From the NCBI RefSeq assembly GCF_014257025.1, contig NZ_JACMSF010000066.1, forward strand, positions 1 through 44,128: DNA of 44,128 nt, read 5' to 3'. Below the pieces are notes generated by a model that saw only the letters and a list, made by a program, of their open reading frames with translations, made no database searches and had not been told where the DNA came from. This stretch comes from Streptomyces cupreus (GTDB lineage Bacteria; Actinomycetota; Actinomycetes; Streptomycetales; Streptomycetaceae). Both the position numbers and the translations under genes were made by a program. How positions within the stretch are numbered: position 1 is the stretch's first letter; every line of letters begins with the position of its first letter. Below are positions 23,134 to 30,996 of this stretch, piece by piece.

Positions 23134-24045
23134 CTAGTCGTTGCTGTTGAGGATCGCGATGATCCTCAGGAACTCCATGTAGATCCACACCAGCGTCAGC
23201 GTGAGACCGAAGGCGGCGAGCCAGGCCTCCTCGCGCGGGGCACCGTAGGCGATGCCGTCCTCGACCTGCTTGAAGTCCAGGGCGAGGAAGCAGGCGCCGA
23301 GCAGGATGCCGATGACGCCCATGAGGATGCCGAGCGGGCCGCTGCGGAAGCCGAGGCCGTCACCGCCGCCGAAGACGGCGAACAGCAGGTTGACCGCCAT
23401 CAGCATGATGAAGCCGAGCGCGGCCGCCATCACGAAGCCGACGAAGCGGCGGTTGACGCGGATCCAGCCCGCCTTGTAGGCGATCAGCACGCTGACGAAG
23501 ACACCCATCGTGCCGAGCACGGCCTGCATGGCCGCGCCGTCCGCGATGCGGTTGTCGACGACGCTGGAGACCACGCCGAGGAACACACCCTCGAACGCGG
23601 CGTACGACAGGATCAGCGCGGGCGAGGCCTTGCGCTTGAAGGACTGCACCAGCGCCAGGACCATGCCGATCAGGCCGGCGCCGATGGCGATGCCGTAGGA
23701 CCGGCTGATGTTGGCGTCGTCGACCGGCAGCAGCGCCCAGGCGAGCGCGGCGGTGACGATGAGCACGCCGAGGGTCGTGCCGGTGCGCATGACGACGTCG
23801 TCCATCGTCATCCGGCCGGTGGTGACCGGGGCCTGCGGCGGCGCGCCGTACTGCAGGTCCTGCTGGGCGTAAGGGTTCTGCGCGTACGGGTTCTGGGCGT
23901 AGGGGTTGGCCCCCTGCGGCTGGGCATACGGGTTGCCCTGCGTGCCCACAGCGGCGCCCCCGGCCTGCGGCTGGGCGTTGAAGCCCGCGTGGCCGTTGTC
24001 GCGGCTGAACCCCCGTCGCGAGAAGACCGGGTTGCTGCTCCTCAT
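23134..24045 (-). CDS. Bax inhibitor-1/YccA family membrane protein
   Basis: 303 residues. The first ~80 are hydrophilic and carry NPYAQ repeats (three tandem, plus degenerate copies), then seven hydrophobic spans (about 88-295) ending in MEFLRIIAILNSND. The core matches the actinobacterial BI-1-like family, where bacterial members are proposed to act as pH-sensitive calcium leak channels. The Tyr/Pro/Gln-rich N-terminal tail is cytoplasmic if the family topology holds, and may bind partners. ATG at 24045. Confidence 0.85.
   Translation of the reverse strand: MRSSNPVFSRRGFSRDNGHAGFNAQPQAGGAAVGTQGNPYAQPQGANPYAQNPYAQNPYAQQDLQYGAPPQAPVTTGRMTMDDVVMRTGTTLGVLIVTAALAWALLPVDDANISRSYGIAIGAGLIGMVLALVQSFKRKASPALILSYAAFEGVFLGVVSSVVDNRIADGAAMQAVLGTMGVFVSVLIAYKAGWIRVNRRFVGFVMAAALGFIMLMAVNLLFAVFGGGDGLGFRSGPLGILMGVIGILLGACFLALDFKQVEDGIAYGAPREEAWLAAFGLTLTLVWIYMEFLRIIAILNSND
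23862..23907 (-). repeat. 15-bp coding repeats (NPYAQ)
   Basis: Three consecutive 15-base units encode NPYAQ in the N-terminal tail of the BI-1 protein, with related single units at about 23907 and 23935. Copy number may vary between strains by slippage. Confidence 0.6.
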
Positions 24046-24235
24046 TTCACTCCTCCATGGCCACCCTGCGCAGCCTTGGGCTCAAGAGTAATGGAAAGGC
24101 AAAAGAAAGACTCTAGTGCTTGGGGAGGATCTTTCCCTTGCTGTGCTGCGCAACACGCTACGCGGGTCCGTGATTCCCGGCACCGGAGGGCCCCATTCAT
24201 GACCAACCCGCTACATGGCCGGAACTCATCGGTGA

Positions 24236-25411
24236 TCAGTCGACCGGGAAGCCCGTGTACGCCTCGGCGAGTTCGGTCTCGGCGGCCCGCGAGGACGCGA
24301 TCCGCGCGAGCCGGGCGAGCTGGAGCCGGTCCTCGAACGGGGTGGCGTCGGGGGCGCGGTGGAGCAGCGTCGTCATGTCGTAGGAGAACCGCTCGGCCTG
24401 CCACACCCGCCGAAGACAGGTCGCCGAGTAGGCGTCGAGCAGCTCCGAGGAGCCGGTCTCCCGCTGGTCGGTCAGCGCCCGCGCGAAGGTCACGACGTCC
24501 CCCACGGCCAGGTTCAGCCCCTTGGCCCCGGTCGGCGGCACGATGTGCGCCGCGTCACCGGCGAGGAAGAGACGGCCGTGGCGCATGGGCTCGTGGACGT
24601 AGGAGCGCATGGGGGTGACCGACTTCTGGGTGATCGGGCCGCGTTCGAGCCGCCAGTCGTCGTCCGTCTCGAAGCGGCGCTCCAGCTCGGCCCAGATCTC
24701 GTCGTCGGACCACTCTTCCGCGTCAGTTCCTTCCGGCACCTGGAGGTAGAGGCGGGAGACGGACGGGGAGCGCATGGAGAGGAGGGCGAAGCCCCGGTCG
24801 TGGCGGGCGTAGACCAGCTCGTCGTGGGAGGGCGGGACATCGGCGAGGATGCCGAGCCAGCCGAAGGGGTACGTCCGTTCGAAGGTCCGTGAGACGGAGG
24901 CGGGGATCGCCTTCCTCGCGACCCCCCAGAAGCCGTCGCAGCCGACCACGTAGTCGCACTCCAGGACGTCCTCACGCCCCTCGTGCCGGAAGCGGACGCG
25001 CGGGCGGTCGGTGTCGGCGTCCTCCACCGCCAGGGCCTCGGCCTCGAAGAGGAGCGGGGCGCCGTCCTTCAGCTGGAGGGCTATGAGGTCCTTGCAGACC
25101 TCGGTCTGGGCGTAGACCATCACCGACCGGCCGCCGGTGAGGGCGGGGAAGTCGACGCGGTGGCGGGTGCGGTCGTAGCGGAGCTCTATGCCGTCGTGGC
25201 GCAGGCCCTCGCGGTCCATGCGCTCGCCGGCCCCGGCCGCGCGCAGGACGTCGATGGTGCCCTGTTCCAGGATTCCGGCCCGCTGGCGCTGCTCCACATA
25301 GGGGCGGTCGCGGCTCTCCAGGACGACCGAGTCGATGCCGGCGTCGCTGAGGAGCCGGGCGAGGAGGAGGCCCGCGGGGCCGGCTCCGATGATGCCGACG
25401 GTGGTGCGCAT
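24236..25411 (-). CDS. pobA: 4-hydroxybenzoate 3-monooxygenase
   Basis: The FAD-dependent enzyme hydroxylates 4-hydroxybenzoate to protocatechuate with NADPH and oxygen. At 391 residues it is the usual length. FAD motifs are GAGPAG (about 9-14), the DG motif VVGCDGFWG (about 156-164) and GDAAHIVPP (about 283-291). The EQRQRAGILEQGT segment, containing the substrate-recognition residues, is typical of PobA and not of phenol hydroxylases. ATG at 25411 follows AGGGGA. A promoter and an inverted repeat lie upstream. Confidence 0.93.
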   Translation of the reverse strand: MRTTVGIIGAGPAGLLLARLLSDAGIDSVVLESRDRPYVEQRQRAGILEQGTIDVLRAAGAGERMDREGLRHDGIELRYDRTRHRVDFPALTGGRSVMVYAQTEVCKDLIALQLKDGAPLLFEAEALAVEDADTDRPRVRFRHEGREDVLECDYVVGCDGFWGVARKAIPASVSRTFERTYPFGWLGILADVPPSHDELVYARHDRGFALLSMRSPSVSRLYLQVPEGTDAEEWSDDEIWAELERRFETDDDWRLERGPITQKSVTPMRSYVHEPMRHGRLFLAGDAAHIVPPTGAKGLNLAVGDVVTFARALTDQRETGSSELLDAYSATCLRRVWQAERFSYDMTTLLHRAPDATPFEDRLQLARLARIASSRAAETELAEAYTGFPVD

Positions 25412-25438
25412 CGGTCGTCCCCTTCTGTTGTTCGTCTG

Positions 25439-25498
25439 GTGAAGTTTGTTTCACTGGCTTCTTGACGTGAGTCTCCGACCGCAACCGGCCGCTGTCAA
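25439..25498 (-). promoter_or_regulatory. pobA promoter and operator-like repeat
   Basis: On the minus strand TTGACA (25493-25498), 17 bases, then GAGACT (25470-25475). Just downstream of the expected start is GTGAA-6-TTCAC (25439-25454), a perfect 5-bp inverted repeat in a position suited to repression or IclR/MarR-type control by aromatic substrate. Confidence 0.5.
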
Positions 25499-25575
25499 CG
25501 GTCCGAGCGGTGAAGTTCTCGATGAAGGGTGCACGGAAAGGGGCCGCGAACCGGCGGCCGTGCGAGGGTCGGAGG

Positions 25576-25658
25576 TGCCCGGAACCGGACTTGAACCGGT
25601 ACGCCCGCGAGGGGCAGCGAGGTTTAAGCTCGCCGTGTCTGCATTCCACCATCCGGGC
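25576..25658 (-). tRNA. bldA: tRNA-Leu(UAA), bldA
   Basis: The 83-base minus-strand gene folds as a class-II tRNA. The acceptor stem is GCCCGGA (25652-25658) with TCCGGGC (25577-25583), discriminator A at 25576. The anticodon loop reads CTTAAAC with anticodon TAA, there is a long variable arm around CTGCCCCTCGCGGGC, and the T arm is GGTTCAAGTCC. CCA is not encoded. This is the only tRNA that reads UUA codons in Streptomyces, where UUA is rare and marks developmental and secondary-metabolism genes. Confidence 0.95.
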
Positions 25659-25686
25659 AGGCCATGGGCTCCGCGTCGAGGTTCCG

Positions 25687-25715
25687 AGCCTATCGGGATA
25701 CATCCCCCGAACAGC
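25687..25715 (-). promoter_or_regulatory. Possible bldA promoter
   Basis: TAGGCT (25687-25692) lies about 28 bases upstream of the tRNA 5' end; a weak GCTGTT (25710-25715) is 17 bases farther. The -10 match is good, the -35 match poor. The run TCTTATTTTATT at 25736-25747 just upstream is unusually A/T-rich. Confidence 0.35.
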
Positions 25716-26051
25716 GGCGGGACGGCCCGATGTTGTCTTATTTTATTGACGTCTGAGGGTGCATCAGCCCACGGTACGGGCCATCCGCACTTGCCAATAG
25801 CCTTGCGCGCGCCGCCCGGCCCCGCATGTGGAATGACGGAATTTCACCGCCCGAACAAGGACGCTCCACCTGTTCTCGACACGATCGCTCTCAGGGGTCA
25901 CCGTCATCCCCTGGTATGACACCGCCGCGTCCGGTCAGACCCGAGTCTGCCTTCGGAACCGGAACAGCGGCTGACTACACGGACACCGGCGGCCATGACG
26001 ATGGAAGACGTCCCCCGAACACTTCCGTCTTCTGTCGAGGAGCGCCTTCTC
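25716..26051. promoter_or_regulatory. Intergenic region upstream of the ABC exporter with CAGGGG inverted repeat
   Basis: No gene is visible in this 336-base stretch. It holds CAGGGG (25892-25897) and CCCCTG (25908-25913), a perfect 6-bp inverted repeat, directly before TGGTATGAC (25912-25920), which could be an extended -10 box. That layout suggests a regulated promoter for the exporter genes. A second in-frame ATG at 25995 lies inside this region. Confidence 0.4.
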
Positions 26052-26903
26052 GTGACCACCGCATCCTCCCCCAGACTCCGTCCGGGGGTGCCCCCAGCCG
26101 GCCGGGCCACCGCCGTGGCCGCGCGCGCCACGGATCTGTCGAAGATCTACGGACAGGGCGAGACCCAGGTGGTCGCCCTGGACCGGGTCTCCGTCGAGTT
26201 CCGACAGGCCGAGTTCACCGCGATCATGGGCCCGTCCGGCTCCGGCAAGTCCACGCTGATGCACTGTGTGGCGGGCCTCGACACCTTCTCCTCCGGCTCC
26301 GTGCGCATCGGCGACACCGAGCTGGGCTCGCTGAAGGACAAGCAGCTCACCAAGTTGCGCCGGGACAAGATCGGCTTCATCTTCCAGGCGTTCAACCTGC
26401 TGCCGACGCTGACCGCACTGGAGAACATCACCCTTCCGATGGACATCGCGGGCCGCCGGGCGGACCAGCAGTGGCTGGACTCGGTCATCCAGATGGTGGG
26501 CCTGCGCGACCGCCTCGGTCACCGCCCCTCCCAGCTCTCCGGCGGCCAGCAGCAGCGCGTCGCCGTGGCCCGCGCGCTCGCCTCCAAGCCGGACATCATC
26601 TTCGGCGACGAGCCGACCGGGAACCTCGACTCCCGCTCCGGCGCCGAGGTGCTGGGCTTTCTGCGCAACTCCGTACGGGAGTTGGAGCAGACCGTGGTGA
26701 TGGTGACCCATGACCCGGTGGCCGCGGCCTACGCGGACCGGGTGGTCTTCCTCGCCGACGGCCGGGTCGTGGACGAGATGTACCGTCCGACGGCCGACGC
26801 GGTCCTCGACTTCCTGCTGCGCTTTTCCGGGGGCGTTGACATCGGCGGCTCCGCCGCGCGGCCCCAGACCCCCGAGTTCGACGCGAAGGGCCGCACCAGC
26901 TGA
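26052..26903 (+). CDS. ABC transporter ATP-binding protein (MacB/LolD type)
   Basis: 283 residues with Walker A GPSGSGKST, signature LSGGQQQR, Walker B IIFGDEPTGNLD and switch MVTHD. The SKIYGQGETQVVALD start and EPTGNLDS are hallmarks of ATPases that drive FtsX-type permeases by mechanotransmission. GTG at 26052 is chosen for GAGGAGC about ten bases upstream; ATG at 25995 would add 19 residues of low-complexity type. Its TGA shares a base with the permease ATG (TGATG), so both are made together. Confidence 0.9.
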   Translation: MTTASSPRLRPGVPPAGRATAVAARATDLSKIYGQGETQVVALDRVSVEFRQAEFTAIMGPSGSGKSTLMHCVAGLDTFSSGSVRIGDTELGSLKDKQLTKLRRDKIGFIFQAFNLLPTLTALENITLPMDIAGRRADQQWLDSVIQMVGLRDRLGHRPSQLSGGQQQRVAVARALASKPDIIFGDEPTGNLDSRSGAEVLGFLRNSVRELEQTVVMVTHDPVAAAYADRVVFLADGRVVDEMYRPTADAVLDFLLRFSGGVDIGGSAARPQTPEFDAKGRTS

Positions 26904-29422
26904 TGTTCCGCACCGCCCTGCGCAACGTCCTCGCGCACAAGGCCCGGCTCCTGATGACCGTGCTCGCCGTCATGCTCGGCGTCGCCTTCGTCTCGGGCAC
27001 CCTCGTCTTCACCAACACCATCTCCAACGCCTTCCAGAACAGCTCGGCCAAGGGCTTCGACCAGGTCGACGTCGCCGTCACACCCGAGAGCCAGGAGGAC
27101 AAGGGCAACACGGTCGGCAAGACCCCCGAGCTCACACAGGCCCTCCTCGACAAGAGCGCCGAGGTGCCCGGGGCCGCTTCCGCCATCGGCGTCGTCGACG
27201 GCTTCACCGCCATCGCCGACAAGGACGGCAAGCTCATCGGCGGCGGCTTCCAGTCGCAGGGCGGGAACTACTGGGGCGACAAGGACCCCCGGTACCCGCT
27301 GGCGGAGGGCAGCGCGCCGCGCGGCGCGAACCAGGTCGCCATCGACTCCGAGACCGCCGAGCGCGCCGGGTACGAAGTCGGCGACACCGTACGGCTGTCC
27401 ATCGACGGTCCGGTCCTCAAGCCCACGGTCGTCGGCATCTTCACCACCGACGACGGCAATGTCGCAGCCGGCGGCAGCCTCGCCCTGTTCGACACGGCGA
27501 CGGCACAGAAGCTGTTCGGCAAGACGGGCACGTACGACCAGATCGATGTGAAGGCGGCGGCCGGTACCAGTCAGGCCGCGCTGAAGAGCGCGCTGGACGA
27601 CGCCCTGCCGAAGGACCTCATCGAGACGACCACCGGCGAGCAACTCGCCGACGACCAGGCGGAGATGATCTCCTCGCAGTTGAGCGGGCTGCGCCAGGGT
27701 CTGCTGGTGTTCGCGGGCATCGCGCTGTTCGTCGGCACGTTCATCATCGCCAACACCTTCACCATGCTGGTCGCCCAGCGCACCAAGGAGCTGGCGCTGC
27801 TGCGCGCGGTCGGCGCCTCGCGCCGGCAGGTGACGCGGTCGGTGCTGATCGAGGCGTTCGTGGTCGGTACGGTGGCCGCGGTGGCCGGTCTGGTCGCGGG
27901 CATCGGCATCGGGGCCGGACTGCGGGAGCTGATGGGCACGTTCGACGCGACGATCCCCGCCGGGCCGCTGGTGATCACCCCGGGCACGGTGCTCACCGCC
28001 CTCGCGGTCGGCATCCTCATCACCATGCCGGCGGCCTGGCTGCCGGGCCGCCGGGCGGCGAAGATCCCGCCGGTGGCGGCGATGAGCAGCCTGCACGCGC
28101 AGGCCACGGCCAAGTCGCTGGTGCTGCGCAACACGCTCGGCGCGCTGTTCTCCGGCGCGGGCGTCGCGGTCGTCCTGGCGGCGACGACGATGGACGGCTC
28201 GTCCGGGCAGGCCCCCATGGGTCTCGGCGCGGTCCTGCTGATCATCGGCGTCTTCATCCTGACGCCGCTGCTGTCCCGCCCGCTGATCGCGGCGGCCTCG
28301 CCGGTGCTGCGGATCTTCGGGGTCTCGGGCAAGCTCGCCCGGCAGAACTCGGTGCGCAATCCGCGCCGTACGGCCGCCACCGCCTCCGCGCTGATGATCG
28401 GGCTCACCCTGATCACCGGGATGACGGTGATGGCGGACAGCCTCCAGCAGGGCATCGACAAGATGGCGAGCTCGGCGCTGCGCGCGGACTACGTGGTCTC
28501 CATGGCGAACGGCAACGAGCTCTCGCCCGACGTCGACAGGAAGCTGCGCGCGCTGGACGACGTCACGGCCAGCAGCCCGCTGCGCAACGCGCCGTCCCGG
28601 ATCGACGGCGAGACCGAGTACCTGACCGGCGTCAACGGCTCCGTGATCGGCGAGCTGACCGACCTGCCCCTGGACGGGGGCGCGTTCAGGGTCGGCGGCA
28701 CACAGGTGGTCGTCGACGACGACACCGCCAAGTCGCACGGATGGCGGGCCGGTTCGAGCTTCACTGCGCACTACGAGGACGGCAAGGCGCAGCGGCTGAC
28801 GGTCGCCGGGGTGTACGAGGGCAATGAGATGATCCAGGGGATCATGCTCGACAACGGCACCCTCACCCCGCACCTCACCGACCCGACCGACATGCGGGTC
28901 ATGGTGAAGACGGCCGACGGCACCTCGGAGGCGACGAAGGACGCGCTGGAGAAGGCGCTGGGCTCCAACCCGGCGATCAAGGTCCAGGACAAGAAGGACC
29001 TCTCCAACGAGATCGCGCAGATGTTCACGCTGATCCTGAACATGGTCTACGGCCTGCTCGCCATGGCGGTGATCGTGGCGGTGCTCGGCGTCATCAACAC
29101 CCTCGCGATGTCGGTGTTCGAGCGCTCGCAGGAGATCGGCATGCTCCGCGCGATCGGCCTGGACCGCAAGGGCATCAAGCGGATGGTCCGTCTGGAGTCC
29201 CTGGTGATCTCGCTGTTCGGCGGGGTGCTGGGCATCGGCCTGGGCGTGTTCTTCGGCTGGGCGGCCGGTGAACTGCTGGCGTCGAGGATGGCGACGTACG
29301 AACTGGTCCTGCCCTGGGCCCGGATGGGCGTCTTCCTGCTGCTGGCGGCGACCGTGGGCGTGCTGGCGGCGCTGTGGCCGGCCCGGCGGGCGGCGCGGCT
29401 GGCCCCTCTTACTGGGGGGTGA
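26903..29422 (+). CDS. FtsX-like ABC permease (MacB type)
   Basis: 839 residues with two FtsX repeats: an N-terminal span (about 15-40), an extracellular domain (about 41-255), three spans (about 260-390), a second copy starting near 480 with NSVRNPRRTAATASALMIGLTL, a second external domain and three C-terminal spans. It probably exports a peptide or lipid, or works in envelope sensing; no substrate is evident. The C-terminus is odd: the stop lies in the loop of a GGGGGG-TGA-CCCCCC hairpin, and the same frame continues after it into LLTAIKSE-stop, the ending expected of this family. A small insertion appears to have cut off the last residues. Confidence 0.9.
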   Translation: MFRTALRNVLAHKARLLMTVLAVMLGVAFVSGTLVFTNTISNAFQNSSAKGFDQVDVAVTPESQEDKGNTVGKTPELTQALLDKSAEVPGAASAIGVVDGFTAIADKDGKLIGGGFQSQGGNYWGDKDPRYPLAEGSAPRGANQVAIDSETAERAGYEVGDTVRLSIDGPVLKPTVVGIFTTDDGNVAAGGSLALFDTATAQKLFGKTGTYDQIDVKAAAGTSQAALKSALDDALPKDLIETTTGEQLADDQAEMISSQLSGLRQGLLVFAGIALFVGTFIIANTFTMLVAQRTKELALLRAVGASRRQVTRSVLIEAFVVGTVAAVAGLVAGIGIGAGLRELMGTFDATIPAGPLVITPGTVLTALAVGILITMPAAWLPGRRAAKIPPVAAMSSLHAQATAKSLVLRNTLGALFSGAGVAVVLAATTMDGSSGQAPMGLGAVLLIIGVFILTPLLSRPLIAAASPVLRIFGVSGKLARQNSVRNPRRTAATASALMIGLTLITGMTVMADSLQQGIDKMASSALRADYVVSMANGNELSPDVDRKLRALDDVTASSPLRNAPSRIDGETEYLTGVNGSVIGELTDLPLDGGAFRVGGTQVVVDDDTAKSHGWRAGSSFTAHYEDGKAQRLTVAGVYEGNEMIQGIMLDNGTLTPHLTDPTDMRVMVKTADGTSEATKDALEKALGSNPAIKVQDKKDLSNEIAQMFTLILNMVYGLLAMAVIVAVLGVINTLAMSVFERSQEIGMLRAIGLDRKGIKRMVRLESLVISLFGGVLGIGLGVFFGWAAGELLASRMATYELVLPWARMGVFLLLAATVGVLAALWPARRAARLAPLTGG

Positions 29423-29439
29423 CCCCCCAGACCCCCCTT
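29411..29439. repeat. Small palindromic insertion at the end of the FtsX-like gene
   Basis: CTGGGGGG (29412-29419) and CCCCCCAG (29423-29430) flank TGA, followed by ACCCCCC. The coding frame is restored after the element (29438-29464 reads LLTAIKSE then TAG). CCCCCAGACCCCC-type strings are common in Streptomyces intergenic repeats. Confidence 0.55.
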
Positions 29440-29487
29440 GCTGACGGCGATCAAGTCGGAGTAGCGGCTTCGGATTTGCGGCGAGGA

Positions 29488-29525
29488 GAAGGGGCCCCGC
29501 TTCCACCAGGAAGCGGGGCCCCTTC
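29488..29525. terminator. Strong hairpin terminator between converging genes
   Basis: A perfect 17-bp stem, 29488-29504 with 29509-29525, and a four-base loop ACCA. It lies between the FtsX-like gene (plus) and cfa (minus) and can serve both. Confidence 0.85.
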
Positions 29526-29526
29526 G

Positions 29527-30819
29527 TCAGTTCCAGGTACGGGATCTCAACGGCATCCCGGACGCGCCCGAGTCAGGGGTGCGGACCGCCAGGACCTGGT
29601 TGACGCCGATGCGGTTGCGCTCGAAGGCGAGCGCCGAGGCCGCCATGTACAGACGCCACACGCGCGCCCGGCCGGGACTGGTGAGCCGTACCGCCCGCTC
29701 CCAGTCGGCCTCCAGACGGGCGACCCACCGACGCAGGGTCAGGGCGTAGTGCTCCCGGATCGACTCGACGTCCCGCACTTCGAACCCGGCGCGCTCCAGC
29801 CGGTCGACGGTGACGCCGACGGGCTGGAGCTCGCCGTCGGGGAAGACGTAGGCGTCGATGAACTCGTCGACGCTGTACGTGGATTCGTCGTACTGCGGGC
29901 GTCGGGCGATCTGGTGGTTGAGCAGCCGGCCGCCGGGCTTCAGCAGACTGAAGAGGTCGGAGGCGTACTCCAGATACCGCGCGGCGCCGACGTGTTCGGC
30001 CATCCCGATGGAGGAGATCGCGTCGTACGGCCCGTCCGCCACCTCGCGGTAGTCCTGGACACGGATCTCGATCCGGTCGGTCAGCCCCTCGTCGGCGGCG
30101 CGCTTACGGGCGTACGCCGCCTGCTCCTGGGACAGCGTGATGCCGACGACGCTCACGCCGTACTCCCGGGCGGCGTGGATCGCCATCGAACCCCAGCCGC
30201 AGCCGACGTCCAGGAGCCGCATACCGGGCCGAAGGCCGAGCTTGCGGCAGACCAGGTCGAGCTTGTCGTGCTGGGCGGCTTCCAGGGTGCTGTCCGGGGC
30301 TTCCCAGTAGGCGCAGGAGTACACCATCGAGGGGCCGAGGACGATCTCGTAGAAGTCGTTGCCGACGTCGTAGTGGTGGCTGATGGCGCGCCGGTCGCTG
30401 CGCTTGGTGTGGAGGTGGCCGCGGCGTCTGCGGACCTCCTCCTCGGGGGGAGCGGGCGGAGGGAGCGGCCCGGCCAGTCGGACGAAGCCTCTGATCGCCG
30501 CGCGCGCCTCCGGATCGCGCAGCGCCTCGGCGAGCGAGCGGGCGTCCTCGCCGCGCTCCCACACCAGACCGGAGAGCAGATCGAGGGCGGTGTACAGATC
30601 CCCCTCGATGTCCAGATCGCCCGCCACCCAGGCGCGGGCGAGACCGAGTTCGCCCGGCCGCCACAGCAGTCGGCGGACGGCACGGCGGTTACGGACGACC
30701 AGCACCGGTGCGCCCGGCGGTCCCGTCTGTGATCCGTCCCAGGCGCGGATGCCCATCGGGAGCGGTGCTCCCAACAACTGTTCGACGAGGCACTTGAGCC
30801 GCAGCGCGGCGTCTGCCAT
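29527..30819 (-). CDS. cfa: Cyclopropane-fatty-acyl-phospholipid synthase family methyltransferase
   Basis: 430 residues. Transfers a methylene or methyl group from S-adenosylmethionine to unsaturated acyl chains of membrane phospholipids. SAM site LLDVGCGWGSMAIHAA (about 200-215), the preceding YDVGNDFYEIVLGPSMVYSCAYW block and GMAEHVG are family hallmarks; an N-terminal domain (about 1-130) with ARAWVAGDLDIEGDL is also typical. ATG at 30819 has GGAGGTG seven bases upstream. Alone in its transcription unit. Confidence 0.92.
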   Translation of the reverse strand: MADAALRLKCLVEQLLGAPLPMGIRAWDGSQTGPPGAPVLVVRNRRAVRRLLWRPGELGLARAWVAGDLDIEGDLYTALDLLSGLVWERGEDARSLAEALRDPEARAAIRGFVRLAGPLPPPAPPEEEVRRRRGHLHTKRSDRRAISHHYDVGNDFYEIVLGPSMVYSCAYWEAPDSTLEAAQHDKLDLVCRKLGLRPGMRLLDVGCGWGSMAIHAAREYGVSVVGITLSQEQAAYARKRAADEGLTDRIEIRVQDYREVADGPYDAISSIGMAEHVGAARYLEYASDLFSLLKPGGRLLNHQIARRPQYDESTYSVDEFIDAYVFPDGELQPVGVTVDRLERAGFEVRDVESIREHYALTLRRWVARLEADWERAVRLTSPGRARVWRLYMAASALAFERNRIGVNQVLAVRTPDSGASGMPLRSRTWN

Positions 30820-30938
30820 GGCGCACACCTCCATGACGGAGATCCCTGTATGTCCAGTACCCACGTAAACACCAATGGGGTGGCGGCGCAGTCCCCCATC
30901 TGCGTTAAGAGCTTGTGTACGCCTCCTGGAACGCCGAA

Positions 30939-30974
30939 AAGGGCCTCCCGCACCACGGATGGCGGGAGACCCTT
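30939..30974 (-). terminator. Hairpin terminator downstream of ndh
   Basis: AAGGGCCTCCCGC (30939-30951) and GCGGGAGACCCTT (30962-30974) pair at 12 of 13 positions with a 10-base loop. It lies 22 bases after the ndh stop. Confidence 0.75.
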
Positions 30975-30996
30975 CGGATGGATCAGTGACCGGAGG

